Source: a bacterium (GTDB lineage Bacteria > T1Sed10-126). From it: a DNA stretch of 36,154 nt. This document shows, one piece after another, positions 1 through 7,398 of the stretch (positions within the stretch are counted from its first letter, which is position 1; each line of letters starts with the position of its first letter). The position numbers and the translations under genes were made by a program. The DNA lies in contig PWHN01000034.1 in assembly GCA_003554945.1 (NCBI GenBank), positions 1-36,154 of the forward strand. The letters are read 5' to 3'. The notes beneath the pieces are model-generated. The model saw only the letters and a list, made by a program, of their open reading frames with translations, was not told the DNA's origin and ran no database searches.

Positions 1-128
1 GATAGGTCATGTCTTATTTTCGGATTTATGTATTCTTCAAGGCCCTGGAGGGGCCTGTTTTGAAGAATACATACCTCGGAGTCCCGCTGGAGGCGGGATG
101 AGAATGAGAAAATAAGATATGATCTATC
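1..128 (+). ncRNA. Folded repeat element, copy A (candidate structured RNA)
   Basis: Bases 1-21 pair with 108-128 over 21 bp; the only departures from Watson-Crick pairing are two G-U pairs (6/123 and 11/118), which exist only if the + strand is the RNA. Inside lies a 14-bp stem (27-40 with 60-73) capped by a 5-bp hairpin (41-45/51-55, five-base loop) with an unpaired TGTT at 56-59. Then come the conserved CCTCGGA (74-80), a GC-rich hairpin (about 82-98) and GAGAATGA (100-107). The 5' arm probably starts before the window: the bases after the 3' arm (TTGC) could pair with a GCAA, and GCAA precedes the same arm sequence at 35979. Neither arm is followed by a T run, so it is not a simple terminator. 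No known family was recognised; an ERIC-like palindromic repeat is the main alternative. Confidence 0.5.
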
Positions 129-216
129 TTGCTTGCAAAACGCTAAACTTTAGTTGACTCGCATAGAAGTTTATCAAATTTGGCTGGAAATATAATCTTA
201 ATTAAACCAAACCCAA

Positions 217-458
217 AACCTACCGCCCCCCGTCATTACCGTTACCGGATCAAGACCGGCATGACGTTGCTTGACCCGGCAATCCATTTTGTCCCCCCCT
301 TTGTCTTTCACCCCTTCAAGGGGGGAAAAGAACGGGCTCCCTTTGCCCCCTTTTTTCGAGGGGGAAAAGAACGGGCTCCCTTTGTCTTCCCCTTTCAAGG
401 GGGAACAAGGAAAGGGGGATAGATCCCGGGTCTGTGTCTTGAATGACAACGGGGAGGT
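217..458. repeat. Composite palindromic repeat, expanded form
   Basis: It opens with AACCTACCG and a CGTCATTacCG-type half palindrome, and continues to CAATCCATTTT near 290. It resumes at about 421 with GATCCCGGGTCTG and ends ATGACAACGGGGAGGTT. The two halves match the beginning and end of the uninterrupted copy at 18167-18308, so the stretch 291-420 looks like material inserted at its centre. No gene is supported here; short open frames on both strands are repeat translations. The rest of 459-622 holds no clear feature except the ribosome binding site of the next gene. Confidence 0.6.
311..419. repeat. Tandem hairpin array 1
   Basis: A 24-nt block beginning GGGGAAAAGAACGGGCTCCC occurs at 322-345 and again at 361-384 (period 39). 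Each is preceded by a C-run/G-run hairpin such as CCCCTTCAAGGGG, and a third hairpin with a diverged tail follows at 385-419. The unit plan, a G+C hairpin plus a purine-rich linker, matches array 2 at 10092-10221 although the sequence differs. Confidence 0.6.
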
Positions 459-625
459 TGACCGGTATTTTTTCTGGTGTGATTGATTAATTTCTTATCA
501 GTAAATTTTTTGGTAAACTTTTAGCAGTTAAATTTGTTTGTCGTTCCCGCTGGCAGCTCGAGCGGCTGGCCGGCGCTAAACAAGTAATTTCAAACATAGA
601 AAATAGTTAAGGATAGTGTGATTTG

Positions 626-2293
626 ATGAGTGATAAAATAAGATTCAAAGTTGGCGATCAATTACTTAGCTATGAACCACCGGTGACACCGCTTCAAATC
701 ATCGAAGACACCGACCCGGAACTGACCAACGGTGATAATCCACTCGTAGGGATAGCGATTAACCAGCGAATGTTTTCCCTGCGTCATCCCCTGAAAAGAG
801 GGGGGCGGGTAAATTTTATTCGCTACAAAGACCGCTACGGAGATGAATATTATCGGAGGGGTCTGACGTTGGTTTTAGTTCTAGCCTGTGATAGATTGTT
901 TGAGAAAAGACAGTTAGAGATTGGACATTCAATCGAACACGGTTATTACTATCAGCTTTCTGACGAAAACCCGGTTGATCGAGAGGTTCTGCAGCAGATT
1001 GAGGAACATATGCATGAAATCATTGAAGCCAACCTGCCAATTGAAGTGGAAGTTGTCGAACACGCTAGAGCCCTCAAAATTTTCCGGGAGAGGGAAGAAG
1101 ATGACAAGATACGACTGCTCGAAACATGGTCTGAAGAGCTGGTTGAGCTTCACAAACTTGGCGGCCACTATGACCTTGCTTATTTTCCTGCACCGGCGAA
1201 CACCGGCCTGCTAAAACATTTTGAGCTGCGACCTTACACACCTGGCTTTATTCTCCGCTTCCCGCTTGGAGACAACCATAAAAATGTACCGGAACCGAAG
1301 GACCAACCGAAGCTTTTCCAGATATACCAGGAAACAAGGGATTGGGCAAAAATTTTGGAAGTGGATGACGTCGGCGCCCTAAACAAAGTTATAGAGGAGG
1401 ATGAAATAACCGAGTTTATTAAGATATCCGAAGCTCTGCACGAACGTAAAATCATTCGGATTGCTGATAAAATCCACCGTAATCTTAAAAACATCAACTT
1501 AGTGACCATCGCCGGTCCTTCAAGCAGTGGTAAAACCACCTTCGCCAAGAGGCTGTCTATACAACTGCGTGTCCAGGGAATAAAACCGGTCAGAATATCC
1601 ACCGACGATTACTTTGTTAATCGGAAGGATACCCCAAGAGACGAGGACGGTAATTACAATTTTGAAGCCCTGGAGGCAATTGATCTGGAGCTATTTAACC
1701 AGCATTTGACCGAGCTTTCCCAGGGGAAAGAAGTGGAAGTACCTCAATTTTCATTTGAGACCGGACAGCGTAAAGAAAAGACCATCCAATTGAAGCTAAC
1801 TGAAGACCAGCTTTTGATTGTCGAGGGAATTCACGGACTAAATCCGGAGTTAACCCGAGCGGTTGACCGGCATCGCAAGCACCTGATTTATGTCAGTGCC
1901 CTGACACAACTGGTTATCGACAACCACAACCGAATAAGCACATCAGACTCACGGCTGATCCGGCGTATAGTGCGTGACGTCCTCTTCCGCAACATTTCTG
2001 CAACCACAAACATCCACCGCTGGACAAACGTGCGCCGTGGCGAGCGAGAATATATATTTCCCTACCAGGAAGACGCTGACTCCATGTTCAACTCCTCACT
2101 TCTCTACGAGCTGGCGGTTTTGAAACCTTACATAAAATCGGCACTTAAATCTGTTGACGACTGTGATTCGGGCCACCGGACGGCCCACCGGATCAGACGG
2201 TTTATAAACCTGTTCCAAAAAGTCGATTCAAAAGAAATACCGCCAACATCGATTTTGCGCGAGTTCATCGGCGGCAGCAGCTTTAGCTATTGA
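626..2293 (+). CDS. Nucleoside kinase, uridine kinase-like with ThrRS-like N-terminal domains
   Basis: The C-terminal half is a P-loop kinase of the uridine kinase/phosphoribulokinase family: Walker A GPSSSGKTT near residue 295, STDDYF near 324 and VEGIHGLN near 398. It would phosphorylate a nucleoside, probably a pyrimidine, in salvage. The N-terminal half resembles the TGS and second additional domains of threonyl-tRNA synthetase (IEHGYYYQL near residue 102), a combination known from a bacterial nucleoside kinase family of about 550 residues; this one is 555 aa. I start at ATG 626, nine bases after an AAGGAT ribosome site; a TTG lies directly before it. The stop overlaps the TTG start of the next gene, so the two are probably co-translated. 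The true substrate cannot be read from the sequence. Confidence 0.9.
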   Translation: MSDKIRFKVGDQLLSYEPPVTPLQIIEDTDPELTNGDNPLVGIAINQRMFSLRHPLKRGGRVNFIRYKDRYGDEYYRRGLTLVLVLACDRLFEKRQLEIGHSIEHGYYYQLSDENPVDREVLQQIEEHMHEIIEANLPIEVEVVEHARALKIFREREEDDKIRLLETWSEELVELHKLGGHYDLAYFPAPANTGLLKHFELRPYTPGFILRFPLGDNHKNVPEPKDQPKLFQIYQETRDWAKILEVDDVGALNKVIEEDEITEFIKISEALHERKIIRIADKIHRNLKNINLVTIAGPSSSGKTTFAKRLSIQLRVQGIKPVRISTDDYFVNRKDTPRDEDGNYNFEALEAIDLELFNQHLTELSQGKEVEVPQFSFETGQRKEKTIQLKLTEDQLLIVEGIHGLNPELTRAVDRHRKHLIYVSALTQLVIDNHNRISTSDSRLIRRIVRDVLFRNISATTNIHRWTNVRRGEREYIFPYQEDADSMFNSSLLYELAVLKPYIKSALKSVDDCDSGHRTAHRIRRFINLFQKVDSKEIPPTSILREFIGGSSFSY

Positions 2294-3237
2294 AGGATCA
2301 CGATTATTTTCGCCTTATTTTTGCCGTCGGTTCACTGCCTTTCTGGACCGGATTAAAGAAACTCCGCCGTTTTTTGCTCGGTCAGCCCGGTTCCTTCTGG
2401 AAGGGGGAAACTCCACTTAAGCCCATCTATCTGAGTCATTATTTTTTCGCAACATTTGCCCCCAAAGGGCAGTCTTATCTCTCCCAACTAATTCAAAAGC
2501 TGATTGAGTCAAATTATTTGACCCAGACACAACTATCAAAAAATATGCGCGCACGGGTAATCAAGCTGACCGACCGGGGCGCCAAACAATATTACAATCA
2601 ACTGGTCAATCTCCGGCAGATAGAGAAACCGACCTGGTATCTGCATCACCTCGCCCAGTTAAACTCTCAACCGCGATCACCGATAGTCACGGGGGGCGAA
2701 CTACTGGAATTTTCCGGGCGGCTTTATATCTCGCAAACACCCGAATTTGTTGAAATACAGCAGCGAATTTCTGATGAAAGTACCGTAGAGGTTATCAGAA
2801 AAAACGATGCACTGCCTGAACCGGGCAATGTCTATGTACTAAAAGAAATCGGTGTTAAGACCGGCGCCGGAGTAAAGTTAGAGCTAACTGAAAATAGCAG
2901 TGTGGAAGCCGTTTCCGGAGCTGAACTGCGTGAAGCTTTGACTCATTTTCCTAACCCCCAGGTGGCTTATGAAGGTGAAAATCCCTTTATCCTGCGGGGA
3001 AAACTGGTCGAAATTGACAAAAAAAGTTCTCACCCTCAGCTCCTGTTCGAGAAAGACGGAGCGCAGATTTTCTTGCGCTATAGTCCGGGCGGCGGGGCAG
3101 AACTTGACTTAGAAATTGGGAAAAAATACTGTTTTGGTTCTCTGGAACCTAAAATAATTGATCGACGTCGAGGTAATATTCCAGTCGTCGAGTTGGACAA
3201 CCGCGGCACCATTGAACCGGCGAGTCCGATTATTTAA
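2290..3237 (+). CDS. Conserved-looking protein of unknown function, winged-helix-like N-terminal part
   Basis: I do not recognise this 315-aa protein. Its first codon is a TTG that overlaps the upstream stop (TTGA), and no ATG occurs in frame until about residue 86, inside what looks like a domain. Residues about 60-105 (LIQKLIES, then RARVIKLTDRGAKQYYNQL) read like a winged helix-turn-helix ending in a wing. The C-terminal half (about 205-305) is rich in short beta strands and could be OB- or SH3-like. There is no signal peptide or membrane segment. Coupling to the nucleoside kinase hints at a shared pathway, but the function is unknown. Confidence 0.7.
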   Translation: MKDHDYFRLIFAVGSLPFWTGLKKLRRFLLGQPGSFWKGETPLKPIYLSHYFFATFAPKGQSYLSQLIQKLIESNYLTQTQLSKNMRARVIKLTDRGAKQYYNQLVNLRQIEKPTWYLHHLAQLNSQPRSPIVTGGELLEFSGRLYISQTPEFVEIQQRISDESTVEVIRKNDALPEPGNVYVLKEIGVKTGAGVKLELTENSSVEAVSGAELREALTHFPNPQVAYEGENPFILRGKLVEIDKKSSHPQLLFEKDGAQIFLRYSPGGGAELDLEIGKKYCFGSLEPKIIDRRRGNIPVVELDNRGTIEPASPII

Positions 3238-3240
3238 ACC

Positions 3241-3291
3241 CTCTCCGAAAAGGGTTAAACATCTCCAGGGGAGAGGGAACTTTTCGGAGAG
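3241..3291. repeat. Inverted repeat after the unknown gene
   Basis: CTCTCCGAAAAG (3241-3252) and its exact complement (3280-3291) form a 12-bp stem around a 27-nt loop. It follows the stop at 3237 and precedes the hydrolase start by about 70 nt. There is no T run after it, so it is a weak terminator candidate; it may be a processing hairpin or a small repeat. Confidence 0.5.
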
Positions 3292-3364
3292 GCTCTATTT
3301 AGTTGCAAAAAATGGATTTTGGATTAACGAATTATTCTGTAATCGTCGTAATGGAGGGATATCC

Positions 3365-4141
3365 ATGAGCAGCTGGCTGTTGACAGTATTAGGTAGTTCA
3401 TCGTCTTTCCCGCCCGGAAGTGAATCAACTGCCGCTCTACATCTGACGGGCAAAAAAGATTCGATTCTGATCGACGCCGGCGGCAATATTCCACGACTGC
3501 TTGCCGACTGCGGGTTCGACTACCGTCAGCTTACGGAAGTCCTGATATCACACAGCCACCCCGATCATACGTATGGCCTGCCCTTTCTCACCCACTGTTT
3601 TTATCACGGCGGCAAAAAAATGATCTGCCGAGCACCTGAAGATACTATTGTGCGTCTCAAGAAAAATTTAGCTGCTTTTGACCTGGAAGATGAGGTAAAA
3701 TATCTCGATTTTGTTTTTGAACCACTGCCCGTCGATAGACCGATTAAATTTAAGGTGGACAACAGCTTACAGATTCAAACGGTGCCCACCAGCCACAGCC
3801 GGCCGGGAGTCGGTTTCCTCTTCTCGGGGCCCGCACAGAATATCCTCTATACGTCCGACACGGCTCAAAACGAGGTATTACTTGGTCTTGAAGAGAAACT
3901 GGACGTGCTGATGATAGATTGTCAAGCAACGGAAGCTTATCGACGTTACTTTGAAGATTCGCACTGCAGCGCCCTGGAAGTGGGTAAAATTGCTGCAAAG
4001 CTGGAGGTAGGAAGCGTGGTTCCCTTCCACTACAACACAACAGAATTTCCAGTTGAGCGGGCTGAACTAACAGCCGAGATCAGGAAAAACTACGAGGGAA
4101 CGATTATTTTCCCGGCCCGGGGAATGGGATTTGAGTTATGA
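3365..4141 (+). CDS. Metallo-beta-lactamase-fold hydrolase, RNase Z-like
   Basis: This 258-aa protein has the metal-binding signature HSHPDH near residue 60, a further His in TSHSRPG, an Asp in YTSDTA and a C-terminal PFHY, in the order of the two-metal hydrolase superfamily. N-terminal LLTVLGSSSSFP and the LIDAGGN strand are typical of the RNase Z/PqqB/phosphodiesterase branch. The substrate is not evident: tRNA 3' processing, cyclic nucleotide or phosphonate hydrolysis are all possible. ATG 3365 is chosen because GGAGGGA precedes it by six bases; the open frame extends further upstream but across the stem-loop at 3241-3291. It stands at the end of the + strand group and converges with the acyltransferase gene. 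Confidence 0.85.
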   Translation: MSSWLLTVLGSSSSFPPGSESTAALHLTGKKDSILIDAGGNIPRLLADCGFDYRQLTEVLISHSHPDHTYGLPFLTHCFYHGGKKMICRAPEDTIVRLKKNLAAFDLEDEVKYLDFVFEPLPVDRPIKFKVDNSLQIQTVPTSHSRPGVGFLFSGPAQNILYTSDTAQNEVLLGLEEKLDVLMIDCQATEAYRRYFEDSHCSALEVGKIAAKLEVGSVVPFHYNTTEFPVERAELTAEIRKNYEGTIIFPARGMGFEL

Positions 4142-4182
4142 CTACTGTTTAGTCACAGTCGACAATGTGACTGCTTCTGGTT

Positions 4183-4372
4183 GTCATTCCCGCGAAAGCG
4201 GGAATCCAGTGACGTTGAATTTGAACAGTCTATGAGCGAAAGTCAACAGCAACGTCAAAGTCGCTGGATTGCCCGGTCAAGTTGGGCAATGACGAGCGGT
4301 GAGGCTGGATTGTCGGGGCAAGACCGGGCACGATGGTCTACTGTCTACTGGCAATGACGGCAAAGGGTAACC
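4183..4372. repeat. Dispersed palindromic repeats in a convergent intergenic region
   Basis: The 258 nt between the hydrolase and the acyltransferase gene hold several relatives of the palindromes seen elsewhere in the window: CATTCCCGCGAAAGCGGGAAT (about 4185), GGATTGCCCGGTC with GGGCAATGACG (about 4265-4295), and a third half unit ending GGCAATGACGG near 4370. Perfect short stems and ATGACG ends mark the family. No coding region is supported. Confidence 0.6.
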
Positions 4373-4399
4373 CGAAAATACAACTGTGACTGAGCACTA

Positions 4400-7201
4400 T
4401 CACATGTTTTTAACTCGCTTTTGAAGGGCGCTGGTGAAAGCTTCGTAATCACGCTCAGCTTCAGACCCTTCTCCCAGCTCATCAAAATTAAGCGGCGCGC
4501 CAAAAGTGATCTTAACAGACGACGGCCTCGGCAAAGCTTGTCCGGGAGGCATGGACCGGTAAGTCCCGTCGATACGAACAGGAACGACAGGTCGAGGAAT
4601 TTTTGAGACCAGCATCCCTAACCCCGGCCTGAACGGCTGCAAATCACCATCAAGCGAACGGCGTCCTTCGGGGAACCAGACAAGGTTGTGACCACGCCGG
4701 AGAACGGCAGCACCATAGGCAAGACTGGTGACAAGATTGTTCAACGGATCAACGGGCACGGCACCGGCCAGGTAGCTAAAGGTTTTATTGAGCGGATTAG
4801 TGAAAGCGACCTGGCTCCAGGCGGCCCAGCGGGTCCTGGTCAACAGGTCATAGTCCAGAACTGAAGCGAGAACAAAAGGATCAAGATAACTGAGGTGGTT
4901 GGGAGCAAGGATAAAATTACCGTCATCCGGCAAATTTTCCAGACCATGAGCTTCCGGTCTAAAATAAGCACGACAGGCCAGCTTGTTGGTCAAGAAGAGC
5001 AGGCGCCGACAAAAACGACCGGCGGCTCCCGGGCCGGCCAGCCATTTTTCTGCTTTGCTATCCAAAAATTCCTCCGGATTCGCGAACAGATCACCGGTAA
5101 GCTCCGCGCTTACATCGCCACCTCCGGTCGCCTTAACTTCCTCCAGCAAATCACGCACAGTCTCCACCCGGGCCAGCGCTTCTTCGCTCAGATCGACGCC
5201 GGTGAGGCTACTGATGGTCAAGGTGTAGTTGACCCATTCAAGGGAATCAACCCCAAGATCAAACTGAAAATTAGTCTCCATGGTGAGCGGATAATCAGAA
5301 AACTTATCGGCCAGCCAGTCCCAGACTTCCCGACACTCGGACGTCTGAAGCAGCTCCTGAGCAGACTCCGACATCTGCTCAACTTCTATGGGTGTCCCCT
5401 GCTTGATTTGCCTGCTATCGGAGGCCAGCTCCTCGTAACGTTTTTGCAGAAGGTGACGTCGCAGCTTCCCCAGCCTGGTCCGCTCCAGCTCTCCCCGGTC
5501 AACTTCAAATTTTTGTATCTGCTGATAGCTGGGTAGCTCCCGCCCTACCTCGCTCAGGGCCGCGTAGACAGCGTCGCGCGGATCGTTTTCACCACGCTGC
5601 TGCATCTGCTCGGCGTTGGGTATAACGACGGCAGCCAGCCCACCCTCCTCTTTTAACACTCCTATTTCTTCAATCAATGGATGCCCGGCGTATTTCTCCT
5701 CGAGGTCAGCCGGCTGAATATTTTTTCCGCTCTCCGTCACAATCATCGTCGACACCCGCCCACCAAGCTCCAGGTAATCATCTCCATCAAAACAACCCAG
5801 GTCTCCGGTCCTGAACCAGCCCTCAACAAAAGCCTCCTCAGTCTCCTCGGGCCGGTTGTAATACCCGGAAAATACATTAGGGCCGCGGGCCAGCAACTCG
5901 CCTTTTTCAGTCTCCTCATCAGAACCTACCGCCCCCCCGTCATTGCGGGCTTGACCCGCAATCCATTTTCGATGGTCTTCCATGGATTCCGGGTCTACGT
6001 TCCCCCGGCTCAAGTCCGGGGTCACTTCGCCCGGAATGACGTCGGTAGGTTTTGTCCCCTCATGTTCTTCTTCAGAAATTTTTAATTCAACCCCGGGCAG
6101 AGCGCGTCCGACCGTGTTGAACTTCAACTCGTCAGGTTTAAGCAGGGTAAGAAGTGGCGAAGTCTCCGATAGCCCATAGCCAACCGCAACCTTCCAGCCC
6201 AACCCCTCCAACTTCCAGGCCAGCTGCTCAGGCAGTTGCGAACCGCCGGAGGCCAGCAACCTGAGACGGGGGCCCAGCTTACGATGCAGAAAAAATAGTA
6301 GTTTCTTGCCCAGGCTTATGCCCAGTCGACGGCGCAGAAAAGCGCTTAATCCAAGCAATCCTTTTATCAGATGACTCAATCCGGGTGGGGCGGAATTGAT
6401 TTTTTCTTTGATTCCACTATTTAAAGCCCGATAGAGGCGGGGAACCCCAATAACTATGGAGACCTTGCCCTCGTTGATGGCGGAAATAATTGCCGGTCCG
6501 GTTACGGCTTCAGGAAGAATTACCGGAATTCCCAGGAAAACAGGGGTAAGCAGGCCAATCACAAAGGGATAGACGTGGTGAAATGGCAGAGGCAGAAGCA
6601 TTCTGTCGCCCGGACGAGCAAGGCCGGCACCGTCTATCGCCCGAACGGAAAAAAGTAGGTTGGAATGGCTAAGTGGAACACCTTTTGGCAGTCCGGTGGT
6701 CCCGGAGGTATAGAACTGCACAACTGTCTCTTCCGGGTCAGGCGAAGGCTTTTTGGGGTGGTCGGCAGCAGGTAGACTGTCCGGGGCGATCTCAGCTTCC
6801 GAAGCGTCAAGCAAATGGAGTGAAGAATCTTCAACCAGATCGCTGAATTTATCTTGATTTTCCGAAGCGGCAAAAACAAACCGGGGCTCGCAGTCAGCGA
6901 TAATCGCTTGCAGCTCATCAGCGGACGTCTGGTCGTCAAGCGGTACAAGAACGCCACCGGCGTAAATAACAGCGAAAGCGGCAGCCACCCATTCGGAAGA
7001 AGGCGGTGCCGAAACGACAACCCGCTCGCCGGCCTCCAGACCCGCCGACTGTAAACGTGCGGCCAGGGATTTTACCTGCCCGTATATCTCTTCGCCAGTA
7101 TAAGAATTTCGGCCGGCCTGCATAAGGGAAAGATTTTGTTCTGAGGCGAGTAGTTCAAACAGTTCGATTAAGGTCTGGACATCACCTTTGTCACTACTCA
7201 T
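4400..7201 (-). CDS. Fused acyl-AMP ligase / acyl carrier protein / PlsC-type acyltransferase
   Basis: Three domains in 933 aa. Residues about 10-610 are an AMP-forming acyl-CoA/acyl-ACP synthetase (TSGTTGLPKG near 164, GYGLSETSPL, then RTGDLG). Residues about 615-700 are an acyl carrier domain with LGVDSLEW, Ser near 653 being the likely phosphopantetheine site. Residues about 740-933 are a lysophosphatidate-type acyltransferase with NHLSYLD (H near 769) and FPEGRRS (near 843). It probably activates free fatty acids, holds them on its own ACP and transfers them to a lysophospholipid, like Aas but with a built-in carrier. ATG 7201 follows GGGAGG by nine bases; a longer frame would run into the tRNA gene. 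A 129-nt repeat is inserted in frame, adding about 43 residues near 384-426. The stop is at 4400. Confidence 0.88.
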   Translation of the reverse strand: MSSDKGDVQTLIELFELLASEQNLSLMQAGRNSYTGEEIYGQVKSLAARLQSAGLEAGERVVVSAPPSSEWVAAAFAVIYAGGVLVPLDDQTSADELQAIIADCEPRFVFAASENQDKFSDLVEDSSLHLLDASEAEIAPDSLPAADHPKKPSPDPEETVVQFYTSGTTGLPKGVPLSHSNLLFSVRAIDGAGLARPGDRMLLPLPFHHVYPFVIGLLTPVFLGIPVILPEAVTGPAIISAINEGKVSIVIGVPRLYRALNSGIKEKINSAPPGLSHLIKGLLGLSAFLRRRLGISLGKKLLFFLHRKLGPRLRLLASGGSQLPEQLAWKLEGLGWKVAVGYGLSETSPLLTLLKPDELKFNTVGRALPGVELKISEEEHEGTKPTDVIPGEVTPDLSRGNVDPESMEDHRKWIAGQARNDGGAVGSDEETEKGELLARGPNVFSGYYNRPEETEEAFVEGWFRTGDLGCFDGDDYLELGGRVSTMIVTESGKNIQPADLEEKYAGHPLIEEIGVLKEEGGLAAVVIPNAEQMQQRGENDPRDAVYAALSEVGRELPSYQQIQKFEVDRGELERTRLGKLRRHLLQKRYEELASDSRQIKQGTPIEVEQMSESAQELLQTSECREVWDWLADKFSDYPLTMETNFQFDLGVDSLEWVNYTLTISSLTGVDLSEEALARVETVRDLLEEVKATGGGDVSAELTGDLFANPEEFLDSKAEKWLAGPGAAGRFCRRLLFLTNKLACRAYFRPEAHGLENLPDDGNFILAPNHLSYLDPFVLASVLDYDLLTRTRWAAWSQVAFTNPLNKTFSYLAGAVPVDPLNNLVTSLAYGAAVLRRGHNLVWFPEGRRSLDGDLQPFRPGLGMLVSKIPRPVVPVRIDGTYRSMPPGQALPRPSSVKITFGAPLNFDELGEGSEAERDYEAFTSALQKRVKNM
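5923..6051 (-). repeat. Palindromic element inserted in frame in the ligase domain
   Basis: The element is bounded by AACCTACCG (5923-5931) and CGGTAGGTT (6043-6051), exact inverted terminal repeats. It contains ATTGCGGG/CCCGCAAT and ATTCCGGG/CCCGGAAT palindromes like the copies at 217, 4183 and 18167. At 129 nt it is 43 codons, so the host frame stays open. It encodes a low-similarity insert (DVIPGEVTPDLSRGN through QARNDGG) between the GVELKISEE and KGELLARGP segments of the ligase, probably a surface loop. Confidence 0.8.
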
Positions 7202-7228
7202 CCCGGCCGGCCTCCCTGGTAAGAAAAA

Positions 7229-7300
7229 TGGGGGCTGCTGGGTTCGAACCAACGACCTCCTGCTTGTAAGGCAGGCGCTCTTCCGCTGAGCTAAGCCCCC
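7229..7300 (-). tRNA. tRNA-Val (anticodon UAC)
   Basis: Seventy-two nt on the minus strand fold as a full cloverleaf: acceptor GGGGGCT/AGCCCCC, D arm GCTC/GAGC, anticodon stem CCTGC/GCAGG with loop CTTACAA, T arm GTTGG/CCAGC with TTCGAAC. The anticodon TAC (7266-7268 on the complement) reads GUA valine codons. The 3' CCA is not encoded: discriminator A is followed by TTTTTC, which may help termination. It lies just upstream of the acyltransferase gene on the same strand. Confidence 0.95.
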
Positions 7301-7304
7301 GGGT

Positions 7305-7336
7305 GTTAGTTGGCTAGTTAGCTAGTTTGCTAGTTG
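7305..7336. repeat. 8-bp tandem repeat (GCTAGTTN x4)
   Basis: Four consecutive octamers, GTTAGTTG, GCTAGTTA, GCTAGTTT and GCTAGTTG, sit four bases upstream of the tRNA-Val gene in its transcription direction. They may be slipped-strand expansion; they would lie in the tRNA promoter region. Confidence 0.7.
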
Positions 7337-7398
7337 GTCTGAGTATTGATTGACATATATTTTAGCTTAATCGGACCAATTCTGGCAAGCAAATCAGC

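Noticed and set aside
1-128. Rho-independent terminator, integron attC site or retron RNA
   Set aside because: No T run follows either arm; the attC core bases are missing; no integrase or reverse transcriptase gene is in the window.
180-486. Short overlapping open frames rich in Pro, Phe and Gly
   Set aside because: They are translations of the hairpin array and palindromic repeat on both strands, not genes.
4895-5536. A 213-codon open frame on the + strand
   Set aside because: It is antisense to the ACP and acyltransferase region of the fused lipid enzyme, which has clear catalytic motifs.
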